NCBI GenBank assembly: GCA_016721825.1
Contig: JADKHI010000001.1
Coordinates: 992,001 to 1,056,000, forward strand
Length of the DNA: 64,000 nucleotides
Direction: 5' to 3'
Source: Flavobacteriales bacterium
Lineage (GTDB): Bacteria; Bacteroidota; Bacteroidia; Flavobacteriales_F; PHOS-HE28
Shown: one piece after another, positions 55,028 through 63,966 of the stretch
How the letters are laid out: every line of letters starts with the position of its first letter
How positions within the stretch are numbered: position 1 is the stretch's first letter
Program-made: the position numbers and the translations under genes
Notes under the pieces: generated by a model
Database searches by the model: none
What the model was told of the DNA's origin: nothing
What the model saw: the letters and a program-made list of their open reading frames with translations, nothing else

Positions 55028-55768
55028 GTGGGTGTGGTGCTCGAACACATTGAAGCGGCGAAAGGTTCGCAGCGGAAGCTCCTGGCCGTGCTCATCGACC
55101 CGGACTTCGGGCAGAACGAGGCCGTACTGGAGCGCACCGTACAGAACGCCTGCATGGCCAAGGCCGATCTGCTGTTCGTGGGGGGTAGTTTGCTCACCAC
55201 TGCCAGCTTCGACCGCTGTGTGGAACAGGTGAAGGCCTTGAGCGACCGCCCCGTGGTGCTCTTCCCCGGAAGCCCCGCCCAACTGAGCCGACATGCGGAC
55301 GCGGTGTTGTTCCTCAGCCTCATCAGTGGCCGCAACCCCGAGCTCCTCATCGGCCACCACGTTACCGCCGCACCATCCATCAAGGCCCTTGGGCTGGAGG
55401 CCATACCCACCGGCTATATGTTGGTGGACGGTGGACGGCCCACCACGGTGAGTTATGTGAGCCAGACCCTGCCCATTCCGCATGACAAGCCCGGCATTGC
55501 GGCGGCCACAGCCCTTGCGGGTGAACTGCTCGGTTTGCGCGCCATCTATATGGATACGGGCAGCGGTGCCCAGCGGACCGTGAGCCCGGCCATGATCGCT
55601 GCTGTGCGCAAGGCCGTGAACGTACCGCTGATCGTAGGCGGCGGGATCCGCGATGCAGCCACGGCCCGCGCCCTGTGTGAAGCCGGCGCCGACGTGCTGG
55701 TGGTGGGTACCGCCTTCGAGCAGGACCCCGAGCTCATCTTCGCCATGAGCGAAGCGGTACACGGCTAG
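55028..55768 (+). CDS. pcrB: Geranylgeranylglyceryl/heptaprenylglyceryl phosphate synthase
   Basis: 246-aa TIM-barrel prenyltransferase that joins a long polyprenyl diphosphate to sn-glycerol-1-phosphate, as in archaeal lipid synthesis. Family motifs: LLAVLIDPDFG (Asp for Mg/G1P), FPGSPAQLSRHADAVLFLSL, IPTGYMLVDGGRPT and IYMDTGSGAQ, then the phosphate-binding VPLIVGGGIRDA. Group II (Bacteroidota) members are known to be active enzymes, but their physiological product is unclear. GTG start. No other ether-lipid gene is adjacent. Confidence 0.92.
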   Translation: MGVVLEHIEAAKGSQRKLLAVLIDPDFGQNEAVLERTVQNACMAKADLLFVGGSLLTTASFDRCVEQVKALSDRPVVLFPGSPAQLSRHADAVLFLSLISGRNPELLIGHHVTAAPSIKALGLEAIPTGYMLVDGGRPTTVSYVSQTLPIPHDKPGIAAATALAGELLGLRAIYMDTGSGAQRTVSPAMIAAVRKAVNVPLIVGGGIRDAATARALCEAGADVLVVGTAFEQDPELIFAMSEAVHG

Positions 55769-55780
55769 GTCGGCCCCTCC

Positions 55781-55788
55781 TATCTTCA
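55781..55788 (+). promoter_or_regulatory. -7-like box for the cyclase gene
   Basis: TATCTTCA ends 10 nt before the ATG at 55799. Confidence 0.4.
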
Positions 55789-55798
55789 CGCGGTCCTC

Positions 55799-57748
55799 AT
55801 GCGCCGCTTCCTGCCGCTCTTCTTCGCCCTGCTTGTTCTGCCCACTTGGGCACAGAACGACTCGCTCTGGAGCGTCTGGAACAACGCGGCATTGCCTGAC
55901 AGCGCGCGACTGAAAGCCATGCAAGTGCTGGCATGGAAGGCCGTGTTCGAGCAGCCGGACAGCGGCATGGCCCTCGCCCACAGACAGCTGGAACTGGCGG
56001 TGAAGGCAAACGATGCCAAGGCGCGCTTCGAGGCCTACACCACCCTGGCCGTGGGCAGCAGTATGAAGAGCGACTACGCCACCTCCTTGGACTACCTGCA
56101 ACAGTGCTTGCTGACCGCACGCGCCATGCCCGACCCCAAGCGGGAGGCCAACACGTACAGTAACATGAGCAACGTGTACAAGAACCTCGGCGATCTGCCG
56201 CTGGCCCTTGAACACTTGCAGAAGAGCTTGCGGATCGACACGGAACTGGGCAACCGGGAAGGACTCGCAGGGACCTACAACAACATCGGCAACATCCACA
56301 CCGAGCTGGGTGATCTGCCCAAGGCCTTGGAACACTACCAGCGCAGCGCTCAGTTGGCCGAGGAACTGAACAACGACAAGGGTCGTGCACAAGCGCTGAT
56401 GAACTTGGGCGCCACGCACTTGGAAATGGGTGATCGCATGCGGGCCTTGGAGGAATTCCTGAAGAGCCTTTCACTCTACCGGACCATGGGCCGCAAACTG
56501 GAGATGGGCATGGCCTTCAACAACCTCGGGCGTACCTATGCCCGACTCGAACGCAAAGCCGAAGCCCACTCCAGCCTGGATTCAGCCCGCACCCTGTTCA
56601 CTGAGCTTGGCAGCAACCGCCAACTCGCGCGCAACCACTATTACCGAGGCGACCTGCTGCTGGAGGAGGACAAGGCGCGAGAGGCCATCGGTGAATGCAA
56701 GCTCGGGTTGGACATCGCGCGGCAGAACAACCTGCCCCAGCAGCGCAAGGAATGCAGCGAGTGCCTGATGATGGCGTACGAGCGAAGCGGTGACCTCGCC
56801 AACGCTTTCCGGGCACAGAAGGAATACATGCAAGTGGGCGATTCCCTCGACGCCTTGAACAACAGCAAAGAGGTGATGCGGCTGGATCTGCAACGGCAGT
56901 TCCAGGAACGCCAGATCGCCGACAGCCTTGACAACGTGCGCCAGCGCTACGAAGAACAACTTGACTATAACAGGAAGTTGGGGCGCGAACGGGAACAGCG
57001 GAACATCTTCCTCTTCTCCGGTATGGGCGTGCTGCTGCTCGCCGGTGCGCTGTGGAACCGGCTGCGCTACACCCGCCGGTCACGTGCCGAGATCCAACAG
57101 GAGAAGGAGCGCAGCGAGGAGCTGCTGCACAACATCCTGCCCATCGAAGTGGCCGCAGAGCTGAAGACGAAGGGCCACGCCGACGCGAAGCACTTCGATC
57201 AGGTCACCATGCTGTTCACCGATTTCAAGGGCTTCACCCAGGTCAGTGAGCTGCTCACGCCTACCGAGCTCGTGGAAGAGTTGAACGTGTGCTTCAAAGC
57301 CTTCGATGTGATCATGGGCACGTACCACGTCGAAAAGATCAAAACCATCGGCGATGCTTACATGGCCGCTGGCGGTGTGCCGGAACCGCGCGAGGGTGCT
57401 GTGCGCGACACGGTATTGGCCGCGCTGGACATGCAGGCCTTCATGCAGCACCGTTATGTGGAACGCGTTCGCGCCGGACTGCCCGGCTTCCAGATGCGCG
57501 TGGGCCTGCACACCGGTCCGGTGGTGGCCGGGATCGTCGGCATGAAAAAGTTCGCCTACGACATCTGGGGCGACACGGTGAACACGGCCAGCCGCATGGA
57601 AAGCAGCGGAGAGGTCGGACAGGTGAACATCAGCGAGAGCACCTATGCTTTGGTAAAGGACGAACCACAGCTCACCTTCACCTCACGGGGCAAGATCGAA
57701 GCGAAAGGCAAGGGAGAGTTGGAGATGTACTTCGTGGCACTGCGCTAG
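55799..57748 (+). CDS. TPR-containing class III adenylate cyclase
   Basis: 649 aa. Signal peptide, about six TPR repeats (residues 80-330: AGTYNNIGNIHTELGDLPKA; GMAFNNLGRTYARLERKAEA), a coiled segment, one TM helix (about 402-420), a HAMP-less linker and a class III cyclase domain (440-649). Metal Asp475 (FTDFKGFT) and Asp519 (GDAYM), ATP-selecting Lys515 and Asp588 (YDIWGDTVN), and transition-state Asn595 and Arg599 are all present, which indicates an active adenylate rather than guanylate cyclase. The TPR region is probably periplasmic and senses a partner. No effector gene is adjacent. Confidence 0.92.
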   Translation: MRRFLPLFFALLVLPTWAQNDSLWSVWNNAALPDSARLKAMQVLAWKAVFEQPDSGMALAHRQLELAVKANDAKARFEAYTTLAVGSSMKSDYATSLDYLQQCLLTARAMPDPKREANTYSNMSNVYKNLGDLPLALEHLQKSLRIDTELGNREGLAGTYNNIGNIHTELGDLPKALEHYQRSAQLAEELNNDKGRAQALMNLGATHLEMGDRMRALEEFLKSLSLYRTMGRKLEMGMAFNNLGRTYARLERKAEAHSSLDSARTLFTELGSNRQLARNHYYRGDLLLEEDKAREAIGECKLGLDIARQNNLPQQRKECSECLMMAYERSGDLANAFRAQKEYMQVGDSLDALNNSKEVMRLDLQRQFQERQIADSLDNVRQRYEEQLDYNRKLGREREQRNIFLFSGMGVLLLAGALWNRLRYTRRSRAEIQQEKERSEELLHNILPIEVAAELKTKGHADAKHFDQVTMLFTDFKGFTQVSELLTPTELVEELNVCFKAFDVIMGTYHVEKIKTIGDAYMAAGGVPEPREGAVRDTVLAALDMQAFMQHRYVERVRAGLPGFQMRVGLHTGPVVAGIVGMKKFAYDIWGDTVNTASRMESSGEVGQVNISESTYALVKDEPQLTFTSRGKIEAKGKGELEMYFVALR

Positions 57749-57811
57749 GTTCAACAGGATCTCTGCACAGGCGCAACGGTCAGCCCTCATTCGAAAGAGC
57801 CCGCGCCTCGT

Positions 57812-58798
57812 TCAATGCTGCACGACCAAGCGGCCCCGCCAAAGGCCATCGTCCATGCCGATAAGCCGGGCGCTGTAAGCTCCGTCGCATAACTGCGCGA
57901 CATCCAGCACCAAGGTCCCGTCGGCACCGATGATCGCTGTGCGTTCCAAGGCTAACCGTCCAGCGGCGTCGAACAGCTGGAGGATGCGGCGATCACCCGG
58001 ACCACCCTCGACAACTGCCGTGACCCGACCATCCGAGGGGTTGGGAAAGAAACGTAGCTCGGAACGCTCAGCACGCAACTCATCGACCGCCATCACCTGC
58101 CCTGCCAGCAAGCCCACCAAGGCACGGTCCGCGAAGCCCACCCCATCCACGTTGATGATCGGAGAACCCAGGTCATACACCTTCACATATCCACCCATGA
58201 GCCCGTCGCCACCGGCATCGCGCACCTCAAGCTGGGTGCACGACAGGGGGGCGAGGGTGACCCAGGTCCTGGCCGTATCAGCCGCAAGGGTGTATGGGCC
58301 ACCTTGTGCGACCATCTGCGCCTGAACATCCCACAGGCTCCATGTCGTTTCGCCAGGTGCATTGTCAGTGAGCACTTCGACCATCACTACGTAGCTCACG
58401 GCGCTTACCGGTTGCAGGTCGAGCGGCATACTGAGGATGTTACCGGTAGCCTGCTGGTCCGGAACGCCGTTGACCTCGATGATCCGGAACTCAAGCACAT
58501 CACCGGCAATGAGCCCAGCGATCACCGGAAGTGTTGGTTGCCTGGTAACACCAGTGGCCGCTGGTGATGAAAGGATCCAATCGAATGAGTTGTTGAACAG
58601 CCCGTTCTTCCAGGTCTCCACCACACAGGTCACCATGCTCGTGGTGCCTTGGTTCTGGATCCTCAACGTGGGCACCACCTCGCCATCGCACACATACCGA
58701 AGGCCCACGTAGTCGACGATAGCGGCATCGAAGTCGGCTTGGGCGGCAACGTTCGAACTAAGCGCAAGCACAGCAATGAAGGGGAGCGAGAAACGCAT
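57812..58798 (-). CDS. T9SS-secreted protein (tandem paralog, short form)
   Basis: 328 aa from the ATG at 58798 (MRFSLPFIAVLALSSNVAAQ). Its N-terminal ~190 residues match the first part of the protein encoded upstream at 58976-61351 (YVGLRYVCDGEVVPTLRIQN, TCVVETWKNGLFNNSFDW), a beta-sandwich (CARDB-like) module, followed by a short ARDAGGDGLMGGYVKVYDLG segment. The C-terminal end is a T9SS sorting domain (LRFFPNPSDGRVTAVVEG, RILQLFDAAGRLALER). Function unknown; probably surface structural or adhesive. Confidence 0.85.
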   Translation of the reverse strand: MRFSLPFIAVLALSSNVAAQADFDAAIVDYVGLRYVCDGEVVPTLRIQNQGTTSMVTCVVETWKNGLFNNSFDWILSSPAATGVTRQPTLPVIAGLIAGDVLEFRIIEVNGVPDQQATGNILSMPLDLQPVSAVSYVVMVEVLTDNAPGETTWSLWDVQAQMVAQGGPYTLAADTARTWVTLAPLSCTQLEVRDAGGDGLMGGYVKVYDLGSPIINVDGVGFADRALVGLLAGQVMAVDELRAERSELRFFPNPSDGRVTAVVEGGPGDRRILQLFDAAGRLALERTAIIGADGTLVLDVAQLCDGAYSARLIGMDDGLWRGRLVVQH

Positions 58799-58823
58799 GC
58801 GGATCAACGGTATTGGCATTCAC

Positions 58824-58831
58824 CAAACGTA
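58824..58831 (-). promoter_or_regulatory. -7 box for the T9SS paralog at 57812
   Basis: TACGTTTG, a perfect TAnnTTTG, 25 nt before the ATG. The remainder of the 177-bp gap up to 58975 shows nothing recognisable. Confidence 0.6.
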
Positions 58832-58975
58832 AGGCACTCGCAATAGCGGCGCATTAGAAGCTCTTCCTTCCCATTGAGCATCGTTGCGCGAACACGGTCA
58901 CCATCGATATACGAACAACTCCCGACGAACGTGGCAATGGAACGACTGCGGAAGTGTGCGCGAAACCTTCGGGAC

Positions 58976-61351
58976 TCATTCCATAACGAAGCGCTCCGTG
59001 AACGTGCGATCACCAGCCTTCAGGATGACCAAGTAGATGCCCTTGTTCCCCAAATGATCCAGATCGAGCACAGTGTTCAATGGTGTGCCGCTGGTCGCAA
59101 AACGCTCGGCACGTACACAGCGACCAGTGGCATCGAACACATCAACGGTGACCTGTTGCGCTTCTGCGGAGAGGCTGTCCACACGCAGGTTGATGCGACC
59201 ATCAACGGCAGGATTCGGCCAAAGCACCAACGTTCCATGTTGCTCCATTTCGTTCGCGATGGAATGGCGCGTATCAGAGGCCGCGGGACCACCCGCGATC
59301 GTGAGGCTGCACATGCCACCACAGAAGCCGCGCCACACGCCGGCCACCTGCACTTCCACCTGCACTTGATAGGAACTGCCTGCCACCAACGGCTGCGTAG
59401 CCCATGTGAGCGGAAGCGTGTAGGATGCGGTGTAGAGATCGCGCTGGAAACCGCCCGCACCTGTGAAGCGCCAGTGGTACGCAGCAGCTTGATCACCCGC
59501 GTCGGTGAACAGACCGTTGCCGTTCGCATCATATGGGAAGGCTCCAACGACCGGTGTTGCCCAGATCTTGGAACTTCCGCCCCATGATCGTGTAGCACCA
59601 CAGCTGAAGGTAGTTCCCGCAGTAGCGATCAATGCCGAGCAGAACGAGCCGGAGCTGGACCACCCCATCTCGCAGCCAGCGCCCCACTTGTCATCCGCGA
59701 AACCGGCCGCACCCTGATCCGCACGGTTGCGAACGAAGTACACAACGCCCAACTGCGGAGGCATCGCCTGCATGCTCATCCAGGTCACATAGTTCATGCT
59801 CGAGCTCACACGGCGACGGTAGCCTGCGTTGGGGTCGGCGAATTCCCATTGGTAGTTCGCCGCGCCCGCAGCCGTGGTACAACGCACCTTGCTCTGCAAG
59901 CCTAGGTTGAAGACGCCGCACACGGCATACGGCGAAGCGGTCCATGGCTTGGAGGGGCCGAGGGGCAACTGGAACTCATGTGAGCCATAGCCCGCAGTGA
60001 GCGGTGAAGTGCCCGGGCTCTGTGTGGTGAACGATCCATTGTCCTGAAGGATCACGCGATCAAGCTTGTCCAGCAAGCGCCAGGATCCACCTACAATACC
60101 ATCACCGAAGCTGTCGAACAGAACGAAGGCGTAGCGCCCTTGTGCGTTCGCAGGAAGGCAATGCGAGGTGGTGGACGTGGTGCTCGGAGTGAGTGACGGG
60201 GAGCCGCTGGCGAGGGGCAGGAACGCTTCATCGTACAAGGTCCAACTGATCTGACCGGGGTTCGCGTCGCTGCTCACCTGCACCTTCACCAGCTGGCCAC
60301 TGGAGTTGTACAAGCTCGTGGCTTCATCGTTGCCCGGCACTTCATCGGCTGCTCCGTTCGGCAACTGGGTCCGCACGGAAAGCGTGTGGCTGCCAGAAGA
60401 AGTGAGCGGAGGCAGCGTGACCGAGGTGCTTCCAGAAGCGGCCAGCGCAAGACCGCTCAGCGTGGTTGTGTACTGTTCCACGTTGTCAATGCTCACCACC
60501 ACTTGAACATTGTTCAAAGTCGCTGACCCAAGGTTCGTGAGCTGTACCACCGGCTGGAACTGAACGTCGCACACAGTTCCCACTGGAAAAGACACCACGT
60601 TGATGGCAGCATCGTTCACCGCCCAGGGATCATCGCCAGCGTGGAGACCTTCGGTGTATGAGGCGCTGAAGTCGTTGCCTGCCACCGCGATCACCTCCGT
60701 GCCAAGGCCGACCACTTTCGCATAACCAGGCAGCGAACTGGAGCGTTGGTCCATGCCGTCCCCGCCGCTATCCGCCAGCTTGAAGTCGTAGCAGGCACTG
60801 GGCGAGAGCATCACCGTTTCCTCCTCCAGCGCGTTGATCGTCGCATACGGTCCACCCGAGGCCACCACCAAGCCAGTGGCATCCACGATGGTCCACGTGG
60901 TCTCTTGTGGATCACCGTCGGTGAACACCTGCACCTTCACCTCGTAGCTGGGACTCAGCTCTGAGGTGCCATTGATCGTTTCCGTGCGGAAGTTGTCCGT
61001 GGCATCCTGGTCCGTCACTGTGTTCACGGAGATGATGCGGAACTCCAGCAGGTCGCCATCGTTCACGCCGTTGATCACTGGCAGGGCGGGCTGGCGCGTG
61101 GCACCGGTGGGCGCAGGCACAGCCAGATTCCAATTGAAGGAGTTGTCGAACAGCCCGTTCTTCCAGGTCTCCACCACACACGTGCTCATGGTGTTGGTGC
61201 CTTGGTTCTGGATCCGCAACGTGGGCACAACGGCACCATCGCAGGGGTACTTCAGCCCCACGTAATCCACGATGCCGGCATCGTAGGCGAACTGGGCAGA
61301 GGCGTTGACCGACAGAAGCAGTGCAACGAACAGGGTGTGAGGAACGCGCAT
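58976..61351 (-). CDS. T9SS-secreted multidomain protein (tandem paralog, long form)
   Basis: 791 aa. Signal peptide (MRVPHTLFVALLLSVNASAQ), then CARDB/Ig-like modules (YVGLKYPCDGAVVPTLRIQN, TCVVETWKNGLFDNSFNW; a second at INVVSFPVGTVCDVQFQPVV), a SprB-like Cys module (WQFADPNAGYRRRV-like WEFADPNAGYRRRVSSSMNY) and a C-terminal T9SS sorting domain (LVLWPNPAVDGRINLRVD, ending FTERFVME). The ATG at 61351 is chosen; a TTG start 27 nt upstream would begin within the promoter box. It is the likely parent of the shorter neighbour. Confidence 0.87.
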   Translation of the reverse strand: MRVPHTLFVALLLSVNASAQFAYDAGIVDYVGLKYPCDGAVVPTLRIQNQGTNTMSTCVVETWKNGLFDNSFNWNLAVPAPTGATRQPALPVINGVNDGDLLEFRIISVNTVTDQDATDNFRTETINGTSELSPSYEVKVQVFTDGDPQETTWTIVDATGLVVASGGPYATINALEEETVMLSPSACYDFKLADSGGDGMDQRSSSLPGYAKVVGLGTEVIAVAGNDFSASYTEGLHAGDDPWAVNDAAINVVSFPVGTVCDVQFQPVVQLTNLGSATLNNVQVVVSIDNVEQYTTTLSGLALAASGSTSVTLPPLTSSGSHTLSVRTQLPNGAADEVPGNDEATSLYNSSGQLVKVQVSSDANPGQISWTLYDEAFLPLASGSPSLTPSTTSTTSHCLPANAQGRYAFVLFDSFGDGIVGGSWRLLDKLDRVILQDNGSFTTQSPGTSPLTAGYGSHEFQLPLGPSKPWTASPYAVCGVFNLGLQSKVRCTTAAGAANYQWEFADPNAGYRRRVSSSMNYVTWMSMQAMPPQLGVVYFVRNRADQGAAGFADDKWGAGCEMGWSSSGSFCSALIATAGTTFSCGATRSWGGSSKIWATPVVGAFPYDANGNGLFTDAGDQAAAYHWRFTGAGGFQRDLYTASYTLPLTWATQPLVAGSSYQVQVEVQVAGVWRGFCGGMCSLTIAGGPAASDTRHSIANEMEQHGTLVLWPNPAVDGRINLRVDSLSAEAQQVTVDVFDATGRCVRAERFATSGTPLNTVLDLDHLGNKGIYLVILKAGDRTFTERFVME

Positions 61352-61375
61352 GGGAGGAACGACAATAGGTTCCTT

Positions 61376-61383
61376 CAAACTTA
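61376..61383 (-). promoter_or_regulatory. -7 box for the long T9SS paralog
   Basis: TAAGTTTG, a perfect TAnnTTTG, 24 nt before the ATG at 61351. Confidence 0.6.
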
Positions 61384-61424
61384 GCGAATGCCCCCCTGCC
61401 CATCCTGAAACCTTTGTTACATGG

Positions 61425-63824
61425 TCAGAACCTCAAGGTCGCCCCCACCAGCACATTCAGCGGAGCCTGTGCGAACACGTTCACCATATCGTTGCGACGA
61501 CCTCCGTAGACGTAGCTGTACACCCAGCCGTTGTTCTCGTAGAGTTCACTGAACAGGTTGCGCACGGTCAGGTTGAGGTCGATCCGCTTGAGCCCCTTCA
61601 ACCCAAGGAACGAGACGTTGATACGAACGTCGTTCACCAGATAGGCATCCAACGCGCGATCGGCGCTGGCGGTGTTGTCGAGGTATTGCCGACCAACGTA
61701 CTTGGTCACCAAGGTCAGTTCCGCATTGCCTTTCGCGGCATTTTCCCAAACACGGAATCCCAGCTCGCTGCCGGCGATCACAGCAGGCGAGAACGCAAGC
61801 TCGGTCTCTCCAACCTTCACGGCCTGCTGCCCACCGTTGTCCCAATCATCGAGGTACTCGGTGTAGTCACGCACCGCGTTGCGGCTGAAGGTGGCGTTCG
61901 CACGCCAGACCAACTGCTGGGTGATGCGTGTGTTCAGCATGAGCTCCACACCAGCACGGTAGCTGCTCGGCACGTTGGTGCGCAGCGCATAACCCACGTC
62001 GTTCAACTCGCCTGTGAGCACCAGCTGATCGGTGTAGTCCATGTAGTAGCCGTTGATGCTGGCCACCACGCGCGCGGTGCGGTGCTCATAGCCCACTTCC
62101 AGGTCGGTCATGTGCTCGCTCGTGGGGCGGCTCTCTGGGCTCGTTTCCGTAAGGTCATCGCGATTCGGTTCGCGGTTCGCGAGGGCGACGCTCGCATAGG
62201 CTTTCCGTCCATCAGCCACGCGGAACAACACACCCGCTTTGGGGTTGAAGAAGGTGTACTGTACTTCCTGCGTCACATTGCGCAGGTCGCCATCGTAACC
62301 CAGGAAGGAGTGCGTGACGTTGCGCACCTGCGCATCACCGAACAGATCGATGCGTGGAGCGAGCGTGTAGGTGAGCTTGGCATAGGCGTTCCCATCGGTC
62401 TTGCGCGAATCGTTGCTGTAGTACCGGTCTCGGATATCCGTGTTTCCCGCGTAGCGCGCCCAGATCACCTCACCGAAATGATCGCCCTTATAGTCGCTGT
62501 AGCTGCCGCCGAGCACGAGGCGGTGGGCACCCAAGCGCGTTTCGTATGAGAGGTTCGCACCAGTGAGCACATTGTCCAACCAGCGTCTGCGGATGATGTC
62601 GGTGGAAGTGAGCGTGTCGCCATCGAGCACGACAGGGGAAATGCCGTATGTGGCCATGTCGTCATCGGGCTTGTACTGTTCGAAGAATCCCCGGCCATAG
62701 ACCCGGAACAGCGTGGCGTTCAACGTGCCATGCATACCGATCTTTTGATCGAACAACAGCTGGTAGTGCGATTGCTTATAGTCATCGACTTGTTGGTCGT
62801 AGGTGTACTCGTTGTAGGTGCGATTGGTGTCGACCACCTCCCGCGGCGCGCCGTTCCATGCCTGATAAGTGACCTCCTTTCCGCTGAACGTGATGAAACG
62901 CAGCGACCGGGTCGTGCCCACCCAAGCGCCTTGCAGGAAGTAGCTCTTCAGGTCGGACGTGGCGCGGTCGATGTAGCCGTCGCTGGTGATGGTGCTGAGC
63001 CTTCCGTCGAGGCTGAAGCGCTGGCCCTTGTCTCCTTGCAACGGAAGCAGTCCGGTGCCGAACCGTGCGGTGTAGCGCTGTGTGTTGTAGGAACCACCAA
63101 AGGCGCTGACCTCGCCAAAGGCATCCGGCTTCAGCGTGCTGGTGCGCACGTTGATGCTGGCGCCGAACGCACCCGGGCCATTGGTACTGGTGCCCACACC
63201 GCGCTGCACTTCGATGTCCTCCGCGCTGCTCGCGAGGTCGGGCATGTTCACCCAGAACACCGCCTGGCTCTCAGCATCGTTGATGGGCACGCCGTTCACG
63301 GTGACGTTGATGCGTGTGGCATCGTTGCCGCGGATGCGAAGGCCTGTGTAGCCTACACCAGTGCCCGCGTCGGTGGTGGTGACCACGCTGGGTTGTTGCT
63401 CAAGGAGTACGGGAAGATCGACGGCCGTGTTGATCTTCTCGATGCGTTCGCGCGTGACCGTGCTGGTGGCAAAAGGTCCGCGATCACCGGCGCGTAAGGC
63501 CGTGACCTCCGCCTCCCGGATGTAATGCGTGAGCGTGATCATGCGCAGTGCGACGGTCTTCGCTCCTACCATGGTGAACACCGTGTCGATGGACTGATGA
63601 CCGATCAACGCCGCACGCAGATGGATGCTTCCCAAAGGCACACGACCGAAGGAGAACGCACCAGAATCATCCGTGGTGGTACCAAAGCTGCGGTCGCCGA
63701 GGTCCACCATCACCAAAGGCAACGGTTGTCCCTGCTCGTCCGTGATGGTGCCACTGAGCGTGGATTGGGCGGACGCGCTGAAGAACGATGCGACCGCGAT
63801 GCCTGCCAGAAATGCCTTCTTCAT
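61425..63824 (-). CDS. TonB-dependent receptor, probable thiamine/thiamine-phosphate importer
   Basis: 799 aa. Signal peptide, a CarboxypepD_reg-like domain (STLSGTITDEQGQPLPLVMV, residues 22-95), a TonB plug (IEKINTAVDLPVLLEQQPSV, GLRIRGNDATRINVTVNGVP) and an outer-membrane barrel ending LVGATLRF. The upstream TPP riboswitch is the key to function: in Bacteroidota such receptors import thiamine or its precursors. The start codon has a strong GGAGG Shine-Dalgarno 5 nt upstream, unusual for the phylum, and this can be hidden by the riboswitch platform. No inner-membrane pnuT or tenA-like gene is in the window. Confidence 0.93.
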   Translation of the reverse strand: MKKAFLAGIAVASFFSASAQSTLSGTITDEQGQPLPLVMVDLGDRSFGTTTDDSGAFSFGRVPLGSIHLRAALIGHQSIDTVFTMVGAKTVALRMITLTHYIREAEVTALRAGDRGPFATSTVTRERIEKINTAVDLPVLLEQQPSVVTTTDAGTGVGYTGLRIRGNDATRINVTVNGVPINDAESQAVFWVNMPDLASSAEDIEVQRGVGTSTNGPGAFGASINVRTSTLKPDAFGEVSAFGGSYNTQRYTARFGTGLLPLQGDKGQRFSLDGRLSTITSDGYIDRATSDLKSYFLQGAWVGTTRSLRFITFSGKEVTYQAWNGAPREVVDTNRTYNEYTYDQQVDDYKQSHYQLLFDQKIGMHGTLNATLFRVYGRGFFEQYKPDDDMATYGISPVVLDGDTLTSTDIIRRRWLDNVLTGANLSYETRLGAHRLVLGGSYSDYKGDHFGEVIWARYAGNTDIRDRYYSNDSRKTDGNAYAKLTYTLAPRIDLFGDAQVRNVTHSFLGYDGDLRNVTQEVQYTFFNPKAGVLFRVADGRKAYASVALANREPNRDDLTETSPESRPTSEHMTDLEVGYEHRTARVVASINGYYMDYTDQLVLTGELNDVGYALRTNVPSSYRAGVELMLNTRITQQLVWRANATFSRNAVRDYTEYLDDWDNGGQQAVKVGETELAFSPAVIAGSELGFRVWENAAKGNAELTLVTKYVGRQYLDNTASADRALDAYLVNDVRINVSFLGLKGLKRIDLNLTVRNLFSELYENNGWVYSYVYGGRRNDMVNVFAQAPLNVLVGATLRF

Positions 63825-63828
63825 GATG

Positions 63829-63862
63829 TCCTCCGGGAGTTGATCGTCGCTGCACGGAGGAG
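63829..63862 (-). promoter_or_regulatory. Riboswitch expression platform (Shine-Dalgarno sequestering hairpin)
   Basis: On the minus strand CTCCTCCG (63862-63855) can pair with CGGAGGA (63835-63829), which contains the receptor gene's ribosome binding site. The loop is 19 nt. Formation would block translation, as expected for an OFF switch when TPP is bound. This is predicted from sequence only. Confidence 0.65.
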
Positions 63863-63878
63863 CCCACCAGAGTGGAAC

Positions 63879-63948
63879 TGATCCCTTGGCAGCATTACCT
63901 GCCCAGGTTCAACGGGTATGATCTCAGCCCAATAGGGCACCCCGATGC
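63879..63948 (-). ncRNA. TPP riboswitch (THI element)
   Basis: All hallmark segments occur in order on the minus strand: GGGGTGCC (63943-63936), CTGAGA (63927-63922), ATACCC (63919-63914), GAACCTG (63910-63904), the GCAGGTAATGCTGCC helix and GGGATCA (63885-63879). It lies between a consensus promoter and a TonB receptor gene, so thiamine pyrophosphate should repress the receptor. Confidence 0.95.
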
Positions 63949-63958
63949 ATGACGGGTA

Positions 63959-63966
63959 CAAAGGTA
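63959..63966 (-). promoter_or_regulatory. -7 box for the riboswitch-controlled receptor gene
   Basis: TACCTTTG, a perfect TAnnTTTG; transcription would start about 7 nt later, right before the aptamer. The last 34 bases of the window to its right hold no feature I can support. Confidence 0.65.
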
